DNA of 64,000 nucleotides from Agarophyton chilense (taxonomy: Eukaryota > Rhodophyta > Florideophyceae > Gracilariales > Gracilariaceae): the NCBI GenBank assembly GCA_030374765.1, contig JARGXX010000033.1:434001-498000 (forward strand), given 5' to 3'. Numbering within the stretch: the stretch's first letter is position 1; each line of letters begins with the position of its first letter. The notes below the pieces were generated by a model. That model was not told the origin of the DNA and ran no database searches. It saw nothing but the letters and a program-made list of their open reading frames with translations. Shown here in pieces: positions 21,486 to 29,837 of the stretch. The translations under genes were made by a program, and so were the position numbers.

Positions 21486-21512
21486 ACTTGGGAGTCTCCC
21501 CTGCGGGAGGGG
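21476..21512 (+). promoter_or_regulatory. Gag-Pol -1 frameshift site with downstream hairpin
   Basis: In the gag frame the end reads TCG AAA AAC TAA. Slipping back one base at GAAAAAC puts the ribosome in the frame that is open from 21482 through protease and RT. Eight to nine bases after the slip site lies CTCCC-CTGC-GGGAG, a five-pair stem with a four-base loop. RE5 (46485-46522) and RE6 (58779-58815) have the same layout, and in RE5 one stem pair changes from C-G to T-A. This is good comparative evidence for programmed frameshifting, though efficiency is unknown. Confidence 0.7.
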
Positions 21513-24500
21513 CGTCTTCTAAGCCGGAGTTGAAGACGCCCGAGGCGCTCCAGCTTCGCTCCCCAGCTGTGACTATCCTTTCAAGGAGAACGGCTGACAC
21601 CGACGTTAATTCGGGATACTTTAGTGTCCTTCGTCGCCTGTGGATACGGTCCCGTAATCTCCGTATTCCGGATCGAGTTATGGTAATGGCCAAGCGGAAT
21701 TATAAAGTATTCGCCGACTTCTGCCTGCCCAACCAGTTTATGGTTCGTCAAATATCTGTCCTGGATACAGGAGCCGCTCCAAACTTAATTCATGTTGAAT
21801 TGTTACCCCCGCTGCTCCGGGTCCAAGTTCGTACCGGTCCACGTTTGGATATCACCGATGCAAACAACAACGCGCTACGGACACTGGGTACAATTTCCCT
21901 CATGGTGAGGTTAGGCTCCTATATCGTTCAGCTAGAGTTTATTGTATGCAAGTCACTTGCAGCACCAGTCGTACTGGGTTGTGACTTTTGCGACCGCTTC
22001 GTGGAAGCCATCCGTCCTCGGAATAGAACTGTGGAACTCGAAGACGGGTGTACGATCCCAATCGTTCGTAAACCCTTACAGGGAGCAGCGCGAACACGCG
22101 TTCCTCTCCCTGTCGCGCAGGAATCTGTGAAGAAGGACCCGGTGTCTACACGGGTAAAGGTTGCGAAGTCAGTGGCTATCCCGCCAGAAACCCAGGTTTG
22201 GGTCACAGTTGTTACCAAGCAAATTGGTGTGCATGTGGTACAACCGAACCCGTCTCTGTATACGCGGCGTCAACTCGCCCTTGCGAATGGGGCTGTCTCC
22301 GTGGAACCGGATAAACCTTTCAAGGTTTTGGTAGCCAACTTTGGAAAGACAACGCAGCATTTGGTCAAACACCAGATCCTGGGTTCTGTTCTTCCACACC
22401 TGCATGCGGTCGTACCTACAAAGATCTCTATCGTAGAGGTCCTTGGTGTGGCGGACCCTAAGGAGGGGGAGGACACTGCCGAAATCGCGGAAGACGGTGA
22501 GCATACGACTGCAGCTCCACACGCTGAACACTTTAAACCTCAGAAGGTTACGGCCCCTATCACAGGAGCAGACCAGACGGATCCTGTTCAGGAATTGGAG
22601 AAATGGGATCTCAACCATGTACCCGCATCTCATCGGGAGAAGCTGAGGCACATGCTTCGTGAATTTACCCCCATGTGGGATGGTTCCCTTGGAACTATTA
22701 GGATTACAGAACACCGCATCTACTTGTTACCGAACACTCGGCCTATTGCCCAACACCCTTACAGGGCTGGACAGAAAGCTTGGGAAGAGGAGAAATCTCA
22801 GGTGGAGAAGATGCTTAAAGCGGGCGTAATTGAACCTGCCCAGTCCGCTTGGGCCTCACCAGTGGTGTTAGTTCCGAAACCGGATGGATCGTGGCGTTTC
22901 TGCATCGATTACAGACGCCTGAACGAGGTAACCATTAAGGATGTGTACCCGATCCCTCGGATGGACGAATACATCGACTCCCTTGGGAGCGCTACTGTTT
23001 TCTCTACCCTCGACGCCAATTCGGGCTACTGGCAAGTCCCTATTAGGGAGGAAGATCGAGAAAAAACGGCTTTCGTGTGTCACCAAGGACTTTTCCGATT
23101 CCGGAGGATGCCTTTTGGGTTGACAAATGCCCCCGCAACGTTTCAACGGGCGATAGACATTCTGTTGGCTCCCTTCAAGTGGAGGACGTGTCTAGTGTAT
23201 TTAGACGACATTATTGTCTTCTCCAACAACCTGGATGACCACCTCGAACACGTCAGGGACGTAATGAAAATACTCCGCGACGCGGGAATCACCTTGAAAC
23301 TCAAGAAGTGCGAGTTTTTCACCGATTCGGTTAAGTACCTGGGTCATATCATCCGTCCCGGACAGCTTTCAATCGATGAAGTACGAGTGAAATCCTTGAA
23401 GGAAGCAAAACACCCGAAAACTCAAACGGAGTTGCGATCCTTCTTAGGTCTGTGTAACGTGTATCGCCGATTCGTCCCGAACTTTGCGGATATTGCCACC
23501 CCCCTCAACAGGCTCCTGACGAAGGGACAACCAGTTGAACTGGAACTTTTTGGCGACGCGGAAGCGTCTGCCTTCACGGCATTGGTGAATGCCGTAACAT
23601 CACCGCCAATCTTGGCTCTACCCAATCCTGGGCTCCCTTACAAAGTGGACACCGATGCTAGTGCAAACCAAGTAGGGTGTGCACTGTTCCAATCCTCTGA
23701 GGATGGTGAACGTCACCCTATTGGGTACTGGTCACGTTCCCTGAATGTCCATGAAAGGAACTGCTCGGTCTCTGAGAAAGAATGTTTAGCCGTCGTGTGG
23801 GCCTTAGCTACACTTCGCCCCTATCTGATGGGTACTCGTTTCAAAGTCCATACGGACCACGCATGCTTGCGTTGGCTCCTGGAGATCTCCGAACTCTCGG
23901 GCCGCCTTATGCGCTGGCGTCTCCGACTGTCGGAATTCGACTTTGAGATCCTGTACAAGAAAGGGAAGCTGAACACTCAGGCTGATGCACTATCTCGCTT
24001 GGGAACGGAAACTGAAACTTCGGATACTCCCGAACCTGGGCCCGCTCCCTCAAGGGCCCAGTCAACGAACTCTTACAGAGTTACTCCCCCACCGGAGGTA
24101 ATCAAGCCTCCTGGCTCTCCGCCTGAGGAGGGGGAGGAGGACTTAGTTCCTTCGCAGGACGATGTTTCGGCGTCAGCCAGGCGCCCTAACAGTGAATCTA
24201 GTTCTCACAGTGAGACGGCGAGCCCGACCGAGCCTGCGACAGAGAAGTCACAACCCCAACGTATGGGTAGCAACATCACCGCCGACCCAGCCGAGCACGA
24301 CGTCAGAAAAGATGACGAAAAGCCGCCTAGGGAGAGTCGTGTGGAGAACTCCGCACCCGGAACGCCTACAGAGCCGACGATCACCCGCCGCTGCGGACGA
24401 GACATTGAGTTGTCGCACACTCAAACCCCGCTTTCTCGGGAACGAGCTGTGTCAGCGGACCCGCACGGGGAAGATCTCGACGACAAGGTTGACCAAATTT

Positions 24501-24526
24501 GGCTCTCCGTTATGGAATGGGAATAG
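21482..24526 (+). CDS. RE2 Pol: protease, reverse transcriptase, RNase H (no integrase)
   Basis: Expressed by -1 shift from gag; the first internal ATG candidates lie near 21680. Domains in order: linker with MAKRNYKVFADF, a feature shared by RE5 and RE6; aspartic protease with VLDTGAAPN (about 21760) and the flap-region LGCDFCDRF (21975-22000); RT of the Ty3/Gypsy type with LDANSGYWQVP, MPFGLTNAP and the active site VYLDDIIVFS near 23200; RNase H with DTDAS (23650), EKECLAVVWAL (23780), HTDHACLRWLL and DALSRL (23990). All catalytic residues I can check are present. After RNase H the zinc-binding H2C2 domain, the DDE core and the GPY/F module are missing. The frame instead runs into about 160 residues rich in Pro, Ser, Glu and Thr and stops at 24526. 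It copies element RNA to DNA but would need integrase in trans. Confidence 0.9.
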   Translation, partial: LNLGVSPAGGASSKPELKTPEALQLRSPAVTILSRRTADTDVNSGYFSVLRRLWIRSRNLRIPDRVMVMAKRNYKVFADFCLPNQFMVRQISVLDTGAAPNLIHVELLPPLLRVQVRTGPRLDITDANNNALRTLGTISLMVRLGSYIVQLEFIVCKSLAAPVVLGCDFCDRFVEAIRPRNRTVELEDGCTIPIVRKPLQGAARTRVPLPVAQESVKKDPVSTRVKVAKSVAIPPETQVWVTVVTKQIGVHVVQPNPSLYTRRQLALANGAVSVEPDKPFKVLVANFGKTTQHLVKHQILGSVLPHLHAVVPTKISIVEVLGVADPKEGEDTAEIAEDGEHTTAAPHAEHFKPQKVTAPITGADQTDPVQELEKWDLNHVPASHREKLRHMLREFTPMWDGSLGTIRITEHRIYLLPNTRPIAQHPYRAGQKAWEEEKSQVEKMLKAGVIEPAQSAWASPVVLVPKPDGSWRFCIDYRRLNEVTIKDVYPIPRMDEYIDSLGSATVFSTLDANSGYWQVPIREEDREKTAFVCHQGLFRFRRMPFGLTNAPATFQRAIDILLAPFKWRTCLVYLDDIIVFSNNLDDHLEHVRDVMKILRDAGITLKLKKCEFFTDSVKYLGHIIRPGQLSIDEVRVKSLKEAKHPKTQTELRSFLGLCNVYRRFVPNFADIATPLNRLLTKGQPVELELFGDAEASAFTALVNAVTSPPILALPNPGLPYKVDTDASANQVGCALFQSSEDGERHPIGYWSRSLNVHERNCSVSEKECLAVVWALATLRPYLMGTRFKVHTDHACLRWLLEISELSGRLMRWRLRLSEFDFEILYKKGKLNTQADALSRLGTETETSDTPEPGPAPSRAQSTNSYRVTPPPEVIKPPGSPPEEGEEDLVPSQDDVSASARRPNSESSSHSETASPTEPATEKSQPQRMGSNITADPAEHDVRKDDEKPPRESRVENSAPGTPTEPTITRRCGRDIELSHTQTPLSRERAVSADPHGEDLDDKVDQIWLSVMEWE

Positions 24527-25317
24527 GAACTCCTATGGAGACACTGGAACCCTCAGGAATGGGAAAGAAATGAGTGAGATCCGTCGGGGACAGCTCAAGA
24601 GAGTGCTAGCGCGTGTCGAAAGCGCCACCTCACATGCGCTTGCGGAGTGGCAACCGGCGCCCGCGCATTTATGTGGCACACGTCGAATGGCACCGAGCCA
24701 ATCAAAATGCTCTGACGACCAACCGTCGCGCAAACCGCCTCCGTCGCACGGCGCGTTGCACAAGAGCAACCTTCGTCCCCGTAGCTCGGGTTGACGTTGA
24801 GGTCTTACCCCCCCTGAGATTGGAGACGCTACCGCGTCGCGGTTTCTCAACCGTCACGGAATCTAAGAACACCGTTGTTATCGGGAAGATCTCAGCTTTA
24901 AGAAGAATTCAAAACTGGGCCGGTTTGACTCCGTAGACGGAAGTTACAACGTAGCCCACAGGCCACTCGGCGCCGTTTGGACGAAGTGCTGAGACCCGCT
25001 CGCAACACGGAAAAGAACCCACCGGGGTGTGTATAGACCCTACGTTGACACCCTCAAGGGAACTAGAGCGTTCCAAGATGGAAGAGAAGCCCGAACAGGG
25101 AAAAGTGTACCCGCAGGAATTCGTTATCGATCGCATCGTGCGTCACATCTACACCCCCGAGGGAGAAGTCCGCTACCAAGTCCGATGGTACGGATTCTCG
25201 CCTGATGAGGATACAGTGGAACCCATTGAGCACCTTCCAAGGTCTAAGGTTTTATCCTATCACCGACGCGCTCGAGTAACCTTGCCTCCAAGTCTGGATC
25301 GTGCCCAAGTTGGGTAA
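24527..25317 (+). pseudogene. RE2 pol tail with chromodomain, out of frame
   Basis: Downstream of the pol stop and one frame off, 25110-25265 encodes FVIDRIVRHIYTPEG, YQVRWYGFSPDEDTVEPIEHLP and a closing helix. This is a chromodomain of the kind fused to the integrase C terminus in chromoviruses, where it directs insertion to marked chromatin. The frame ends at the stop at 25317, and there are stops between it and pol (24934-24936, and near 24950). Upstream in the same frame is MRLRSGNRRPRIY. With the integrase gone the chromodomain has nothing to guide unless it is expressed separately, for which no ATG is obvious near 25027. Confidence 0.75.
24637..24667 (+). repeat. 31-bp repeat unit shared with the antisense ORF region
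   Basis: Matches 25864-25894 at 30 of 31 positions (CGCTTGCGGAGTGGCAACCG...). Here it encodes RLRSGNRR in the pol tail. The second copy lies inside the antisense gene, where the minus strand reads AQAPVATPQADS. Confidence 0.85.
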
Positions 25318-25487
25318 GCCACCACGGGAACTGTTGTGGATGGGACCTCGAAGTGAGGAAGATGTTGGACCTCTGAAGAGGAATTGAGGAGAGTATCCCG
25401 AAGAACACGTATTGAGAGGGAATGTCTACTGGCCCTCGGCCTAGCGCCGTTAACCGGGGAACACAGCACCGGTTATTGGGACAGTTT

Positions 25488-25652
25488 ATGATGAAAAAGG
25501 AAAAGAAGACCCACGAAGTGGAGAAGAAGATTAAGAAGAAGATTGGACCCTAGGAAGGGAAGAAGATGAAGACGAAGATGAAGAAGATCCTAAGAAGGAA
25601 GAAGAAAAGAAGTAGAAGTTAAGATCCTAGGAAGGAAGAAGAAAAGAAGTTA
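25488..25652. repeat. Purine-rich spacer between pol and the antisense ORF
   Basis: The plus strand is almost all A and G (GAAGAAGATGAAGAC style) and holds a 37-bp direct repeat (25584-25620 and 25621-25650). RE5 (about 51575-51690) and RE6 (about 62690-62960) have similar purine-rich spacers at the same place, between the converging ORFs. It may help end the two opposing transcripts, which is inference. Confidence 0.6.
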
Positions 25653-25716
25653 TGCAAATATCAGAAGTTTACTATTGTCGCCAAGCTATGGACTCCACAA
25701 TTGCCCGAAGGCGGAA

Positions 25717-27444
25717 CTACGGAAAGCCCGAGGAGGGACCCGCCCCACCGTTGGCATTCTGACCCTGATGGTACGCCGAGGCGAAAGCCAACATCTGGCT
25801 CACATCCGTCATACCCGGGGGAATCGGGATGCCCGCGTTCACGAGGCCTTGTCTCACACTATCCGCTTGCGGAGTGGCAACCGGCGCCTGCGCAAGGGTG
25901 TTCACACCCCACCCGGGGGGAGCAGATGGACCTCCACCGGATGCATTCGCCGCCGCAGCTGAGGTCGTTCCCACTGGTTGGAAGGGTGCAGATGGTTCCA
26001 CACGGAGTACTCCACTAGGAGCTGGCATGTCGTTATCCAACGCTGGATCGTCCAGGTCTACTGGAGGCTCGTACTCGTAATCGTCGGTATAAATGAACCC
26101 CGTCGGGTGTCCCACCGGCATCGGTCGAGGCGAGTCAATCAGCGCCCGTGCTTGCGCCGCGCTGATGCAAACCCCTTCGAAGGGATTGTAATAGACCCAG
26201 TTACCGGCGCCCGGATCGTACCGGCCAGGATACTTGTCTCGCGCGGATCCTTCCCCTGCGGGCTGATTTTCCACTGGAACTCGATCCCATTGGGTGTTGT
26301 CGATCACGTCCAAGATTGGATACAGGTCCTGCACGCTGCTGGCCGAACCCAACGCTGGGACAAGGTCGATCTGACGCATGATGGTCCGTAGCATCGGAGG
26401 AATATACCAGATACGGAAATGGTCATGAGCATCCCAGAGGAGGTGCGCCGCTACGCGGGCTGCCCACTCCGCTGCAACGACGGCCCAGTATCCCGAGTTC
26501 GGGTCGTGCATCAAACGAGACCCGATATAGTAGATGCATGGGGGCAGTTCAGCAAAGCACCCTCGGGGGACCTCGACCTTACTCCACCAAGCTGGAAGGG
26601 GCACGAATCGCCCAACCTTCGCCGTGTTATGGATACGCTCCAGTTCCACGTGAGGATACGGGACAAGGAACCCGAAACGGGAGCGCGAGCGGCGCTCGAA
26701 GCGCACGCGTCGATCGAACCCATACTGGGCAAACTGCCGTTGAAGGTACCTGAATTCTGCCGGAAGGATGGGACGACTCCATTGGAGCATATCTTCTCGG
26801 AGAGGAAAACCCGGTCCGCGGAACTCGGCTTCGGGAAAGGCTGCCAGGTTATCCCCATAGGAGACCTCACCGAACGTGCGGTAATAGGCGACATCGAACC
26901 CGTACTCCGGGGGAACCAGATGGTCAAAGCGTGACCTCTCCAATCGCTGGTAGGCCAGAGCCGCTATCGCTGCGCGCGCCTTGTCCAGGGACTCCCTGCG
27001 ACCGCGGTATAGATACTGAGGCTCTATGGCTACCCGCGCCCTCCAATCGGGAGAACGTACAACCTCGACAGGTAGGCCACCCGGCAATAAGCCGTCCTCC
27101 ACGTAGGAGTCGATGAGCTCATCGTCGCGAACCGCTGTCAGATGGAACCACGGAGCGCGGGAATATATCACCGGATCGGTAAGGGGACTCCACCTTCGAA
27201 AGGATTCGTTTGAGATCCAACCTCTGGAGTTTGCTACCAAGGGCATCGCATGAGCGGAGTTCCACGCCACCGCGGTGATGTCCAAATCCTCCTGAGGATG
27301 TCGGTTGCTCGCCGAGGCGGAAGGTTCGGCACCTGACGGAGCCGCATCCAAACCGGAGAAATATCCACCCTGCTGGGGAGCTTCGTTGTCCGCCGGCGCG
27401 GAGGCCGATGGCCCCGAGAGTGGGTTGAAGACGTATGGGTTCAC
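25717..27444 (-). CDS. Antisense ORF of RE2, conserved novel protein (575 aa)
   Basis: Encoded against the element, convergent with pol. The open frame extends to a TGA at about 27555. The first codon used here is GTG at 27444 (NPYVFNPL), with no ATG before residue 67, so the true start is uncertain and may come from splicing. Layout: disordered Ala/Ser/Pro N terminus with a GGYFSG motif (27-31), a conserved core (95-360), a second block with YPGR, VYYNPFEG and HPTGF-YTDDY (405-455), a low-complexity Pro/Ala/Gly stretch and a short C-terminal helix (SVRQGLVNAGIPIPPGM). Core motifs shared with RE5 and RE6 are RRSRSRFGFLVPY, ELPP-I-YIGS, and AAHLLWDAHDHFRIWY; shared with RE5 only (outside the visible part of RE6) is APWFH-TAV. 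The core has many Arg and aromatic residues and no transmembrane helix or signal peptide, so it is not envelope-like. I recognise no family. Aligned preservation across three LTR families implies selection on the protein. Confidence 0.8.
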   Translation of the reverse strand: MNPYVFNPLSGPSASAPADNEAPQQGGYFSGLDAAPSGAEPSASASNRHPQEDLDITAVAWNSAHAMPLVANSRGWISNESFRRWSPLTDPVIYSRAPWFHLTAVRDDELIDSYVEDGLLPGGLPVEVVRSPDWRARVAIEPQYLYRGRRESLDKARAAIAALAYQRLERSRFDHLVPPEYGFDVAYYRTFGEVSYGDNLAAFPEAEFRGPGFPLREDMLQWSRPILPAEFRYLQRQFAQYGFDRRVRFERRSRSRFGFLVPYPHVELERIHNTAKVGRFVPLPAWWSKVEVPRGCFAELPPCIYYIGSRLMHDPNSGYWAVVAAEWAARVAAHLLWDAHDHFRIWYIPPMLRTIMRQIDLVPALGSASSVQDLYPILDVIDNTQWDRVPVENQPAGEGSARDKYPGRYDPGAGNWVYYNPFEGVCISAAQARALIDSPRPMPVGHPTGFIYTDDYEYEPPVDLDDPALDNDMPAPSGVLRVEPSAPFQPVGTTSAAAANASGGGPSAPPGWGVNTLAQAPVATPQADSVRQGLVNAGIPIPPGMTDVSQMLAFASAYHQGQNANGGAGPSSGFP

Positions 27445-27640
27445 TCCCTTGAGAGGGCTGGTTGAGACTGCTGTTGCGAGAAGTTGCTTATCGCCGAAAG
27501 TCGGAAGAGTAGAAGAAAGTGTACCGATGTGCCGGTTTTGTGGCGATCCTCAGAAGTGGTGAAGGACCCCATTGGGAGAGAAGTATATATGGTGACCGTA
27601 AAGCGAGACACCCGCGGCTCGGAATGTTCTTCCTCGTCTT

Positions 27641-27653
27641 AAGGAGGGGAAGA
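27641..27653 (+). promoter_or_regulatory. Polypurine tract of RE2
   Basis: AAGGAGGGGAAGA directly before the 3' LTR primes plus-strand DNA synthesis in this class of element. A similar GAGGAGGGGGAGGAGG lies inside the pol tail at 24125-24140. Confidence 0.85.
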
Positions 27654-28568
27654 TGTAGAGCAACGCCCAGTTAGGGGACACTTGAAGATGCAACTCAGAG
27701 AATGAGGATTGAACCCTCCGAGGGTTATGACTATGATCCCCTCTAAGTTGTGCTGAGATGGCACTGTTTTCTGGTTAGAGTTCGCCTATGAAGGGAAGAT
27801 TCGGATGGCCCATGGTTGGATTGGCCCCGTGATACACGTGGCTTAATTTTGGCACCGATTTTCGGATATTTCTTAGAACGTTGGACTTTTGGGCCCTGAC
27901 AGTGGGATCTCCACGTTTATGGCCCTGAGCAGGTGTGCACTACTGTAGAGTTTAGTTAGTGGGCCCTACTTAGGGAGATGATATCTGATAGTCCGAAGCT
28001 CAAAGTAAATGGTAACCAAGGTTGGTCTTCGATACCTTTAGAGGTTCTTCGTCGCCATCGTTTCGGCTTTACAACCCGGAACGGGCTCTGGTTAGCAACG
28101 CCTGCGTAGGGACACGACTCCACTTGGAGAGTGCCCACGTTTGGGTTCCGTGCAACCACCCCCTTGGGACCGCTCAGACGACCTGCGTGCACGATACCCC
28201 GTGGGGGTTCTGCTTACTTGTTGCGTGCTTTTTGTGTTTCCTTTCGAGGACAGGTTTTCGCCCCTGTATTGGGTTTCTTTTGTTGTTTCGCCCCTTTTCT
28301 GGTTCTGGGGTCCGGTGCCTGTTAGTGCCCGACCCTCGCCCCGTTTTTCCTCTTCGCCGGATTTCCCCCATTCTTTTGGGATACCCATACCCATTCCCGA
28401 TCCACGGTTTCTACCCCTCACCTCCGTCGGTACTTCCGGAATCCCCCGTGGGAGTTACACCCCACACTACGGGTGGAACGGAGGGCTCTGTCTCTGAGTC
28501 TGCCTCCCCCAGGGAGCAAGGCTTCGAACACCTTGAGAGCACTTCCCGTCGCCGGGTTTTGCTCCACA
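27654..28568 (+). repeat. RE2 3' LTR
   Basis: 915 bp, TGTAGAGC to CTCCACA. A promoter reading leftward would be needed within or near it to transcribe the antisense ORF, whose 5' end lies about 100-210 bp away. Confidence 0.93.
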
Positions 28569-28608
28569 AGTCCTGGGAAGAAACCCCCTTGAAGGGCATT
28601 GCACTTCA
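28569..28608 (-). repeat. 40-bp tip of an RE5-type LTR, abutting RE2
   Basis: Reverse complement of the first 40 bases of the RE5 LTR (43381-43420) with few mismatches. It begins exactly where the RE2 3' LTR ends. The rest of that LTR is absent on both sides, so this junction formed by rearrangement or by insertion plus deletion, not by a simple RE2 insertion. Confidence 0.75.
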
Positions 28609-29329
28609 CGGGGTCCCGATGGTGGCTGGGGGAACGTGGAATAAGGCATCGCGGCGCAGGTTGGAAACGGATGGAAAAATATCCAGGGGCAAGAACAAAA
28701 GAAGTAGGGCGGCCAAGTAATTTATAGTCAAATAGAGTCGATTGTAGTTAGAGAACCTCTGATTTCATTGGACGACCGCCTGCTTTTTCGTGCAATTTGG
28801 ATCACTGATTTGGCAACGCAAGATCATGCCAGCACCTGGGCACCACACATTCGGCGCGCAACGCAAATGCGTTCTCCGTCGAGTAACGCCCACAGATAGA
28901 GACAGGCTGTTCTACACTGGCCGAAAGCCGCACGAGTTCTCGCACAGTTACGGACAGGCTGCCAGGTACCGGACCGGAAGCCGCACGAATTCTCGCGCCG
29001 GCCTTCCTCCAAGTTGTCTATATAAGGCCGACCTCGGTCGGCTCTGACCAACTCTAGTGAAGTCAGCTCGATAAAAGCTGCTCAACCCCCACTTCCACTT
29101 CTTCTCTGGCACCAAAACTGTCTGTTAGCATAGTCTGTGCCTCTCTTACTATCAACTCTCTTCCTTTTCTTTCTTTACTTGGGGTTGGGGCCTCTTTCTA
29201 CCGCGACTGCGCCGACATTTTCAGCAAACCCGTCACTCACGTGGGACTATTTAGCACCTCCTGTTGTTAACAGAACCGTCTGATATGGCGTAAACCTCAC
29301 ACCCTACGGCCATTTGGCATTCATTCAAG
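28609..29329 (+). promoter_or_regulatory. Upstream region of the zinc-finger gene
   Basis: Contains a strong TATA box, TATATAAGG, at 29019-29027, and two 21-bp direct repeats with 19 identities (28923-28943 and 28976-28996, core AAGCCGCACGA-TTCTCGC). These lie about 50-75 bp upstream of the TATA box, a good position for activator sites. The leader then has a pyrimidine-rich stretch and one two-codon upstream ORF (ATGGCGTAA, 29284-29292). No other gene is seen. Confidence 0.55.
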
Positions 29330-29837
29330 AGTAAGTGACTTTCACTTCTCTTTTGGTATTGTGTGCAAGTACTGACTTTTTTTCTTGCATAAAGTGCCAA
29401 CGTCTTCAATTTCTTCGAACGAATATTCAACTTTGCAAGGTTCCGATTCGGAAGTGGAGGCTGTCAGCGTAACCAAGGAAGCCACTCCCCTCACCCACTC
29501 TTTGCCGTCTACCGAACCCCTTAGCAACCCGCGCACCCGTCACATCCTTCGGGTCGTTACTCAGTATCAGAAGCGTCGCCGCCGTCCTCCTTCTCTTAAA
29601 CTCTCCCTCAAGCGCTGTGCCGTTTGTAGCATCAAAGTGCAGAGCCAGCGCCAATTAAAAGTACACAAAGGCGGTCGTAAGCACCAAAACGCACTAAGAC
29701 GGGCTTATTACAGAGACACTGACCTCTGGTGCCGTGTATGCGATATCAAGTTCTCCAAAGCCCACGATCTCCGAGTTCATTATAAAAGTCGTCGTCATCG
29801 TGCCGGCGTCAGGAAGAAGAATAATACTATTTTCTAG
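29330..29837 (+). CDS. Protein with two U1/matrin-type C2H2 zinc fingers (start codon split by an intron)
   Basis: Predicted 147 aa. The open frame has no ATG. A textbook intron lies at 29331-29394: GTAAGT donor, TACTGAC branch site at 29370-29376, pyrimidine run, AAAG acceptor. Splicing joins A at 29330 to TG at 29395-29396, creating ATG followed by PTSSISSNEY in the open frame. The acidic/Ser N terminus leads to a basic RRRR stretch and two fingers of spacing C-x2-C-x12-H-x5-H at residues 75-97 and 113-135. That spacing is typical of double-stranded RNA or snRNP binding fingers (zf-U1, JAZ, matrin), not DNA-binding Kruppel fingers. The tail is basic. A nuclear RNA-binding role is likely by family. 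It could also be a retroelement-encoded protein, since it sits among transposons. Cysteines and histidines are all intact. Confidence 0.6.
29331..29394 (+). other. Predicted 64-nt spliceosomal intron
   Basis: GTAAGT at the 5' end, TACTGAC 18 nt before the 3' AG, and a T-rich tract between. It is the clearest spliceosomal-type intron signal I found in the window. Confidence 0.65.

Larger units (their letters stand above)
18316..28568 (+). mobile_element. RE2: chromodomain LTR retrotransposon with antisense ORF, integrase lost
   Basis: A 10.25-kb element. Order: 5' LTR (18316-19227), primer-binding site, Gag, -1 shifted Pol (protease, RT, RNase H), chromodomain remnant, purine-rich spacer, antisense ORF (25717-27444, minus), polypurine tract, 3' LTR (27654-28568). 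The integrase is absent. There is no target duplication: the left flank ends CAAAT and the right flank begins AGTCC. The two LTRs are about 99% alike in their last 560 bp but only about 93% alike in their first 350 bp, so the ends may come from different copies. Among the elements here it has the most intact reading frames. Confidence 0.9.

Noticed and set aside
22169..22714. 181-codon antisense ORF inside RE2 pol
   Set aside because: It lies fully within the conserved protease-RT frame and has no counterpart in RE5 or RE6.
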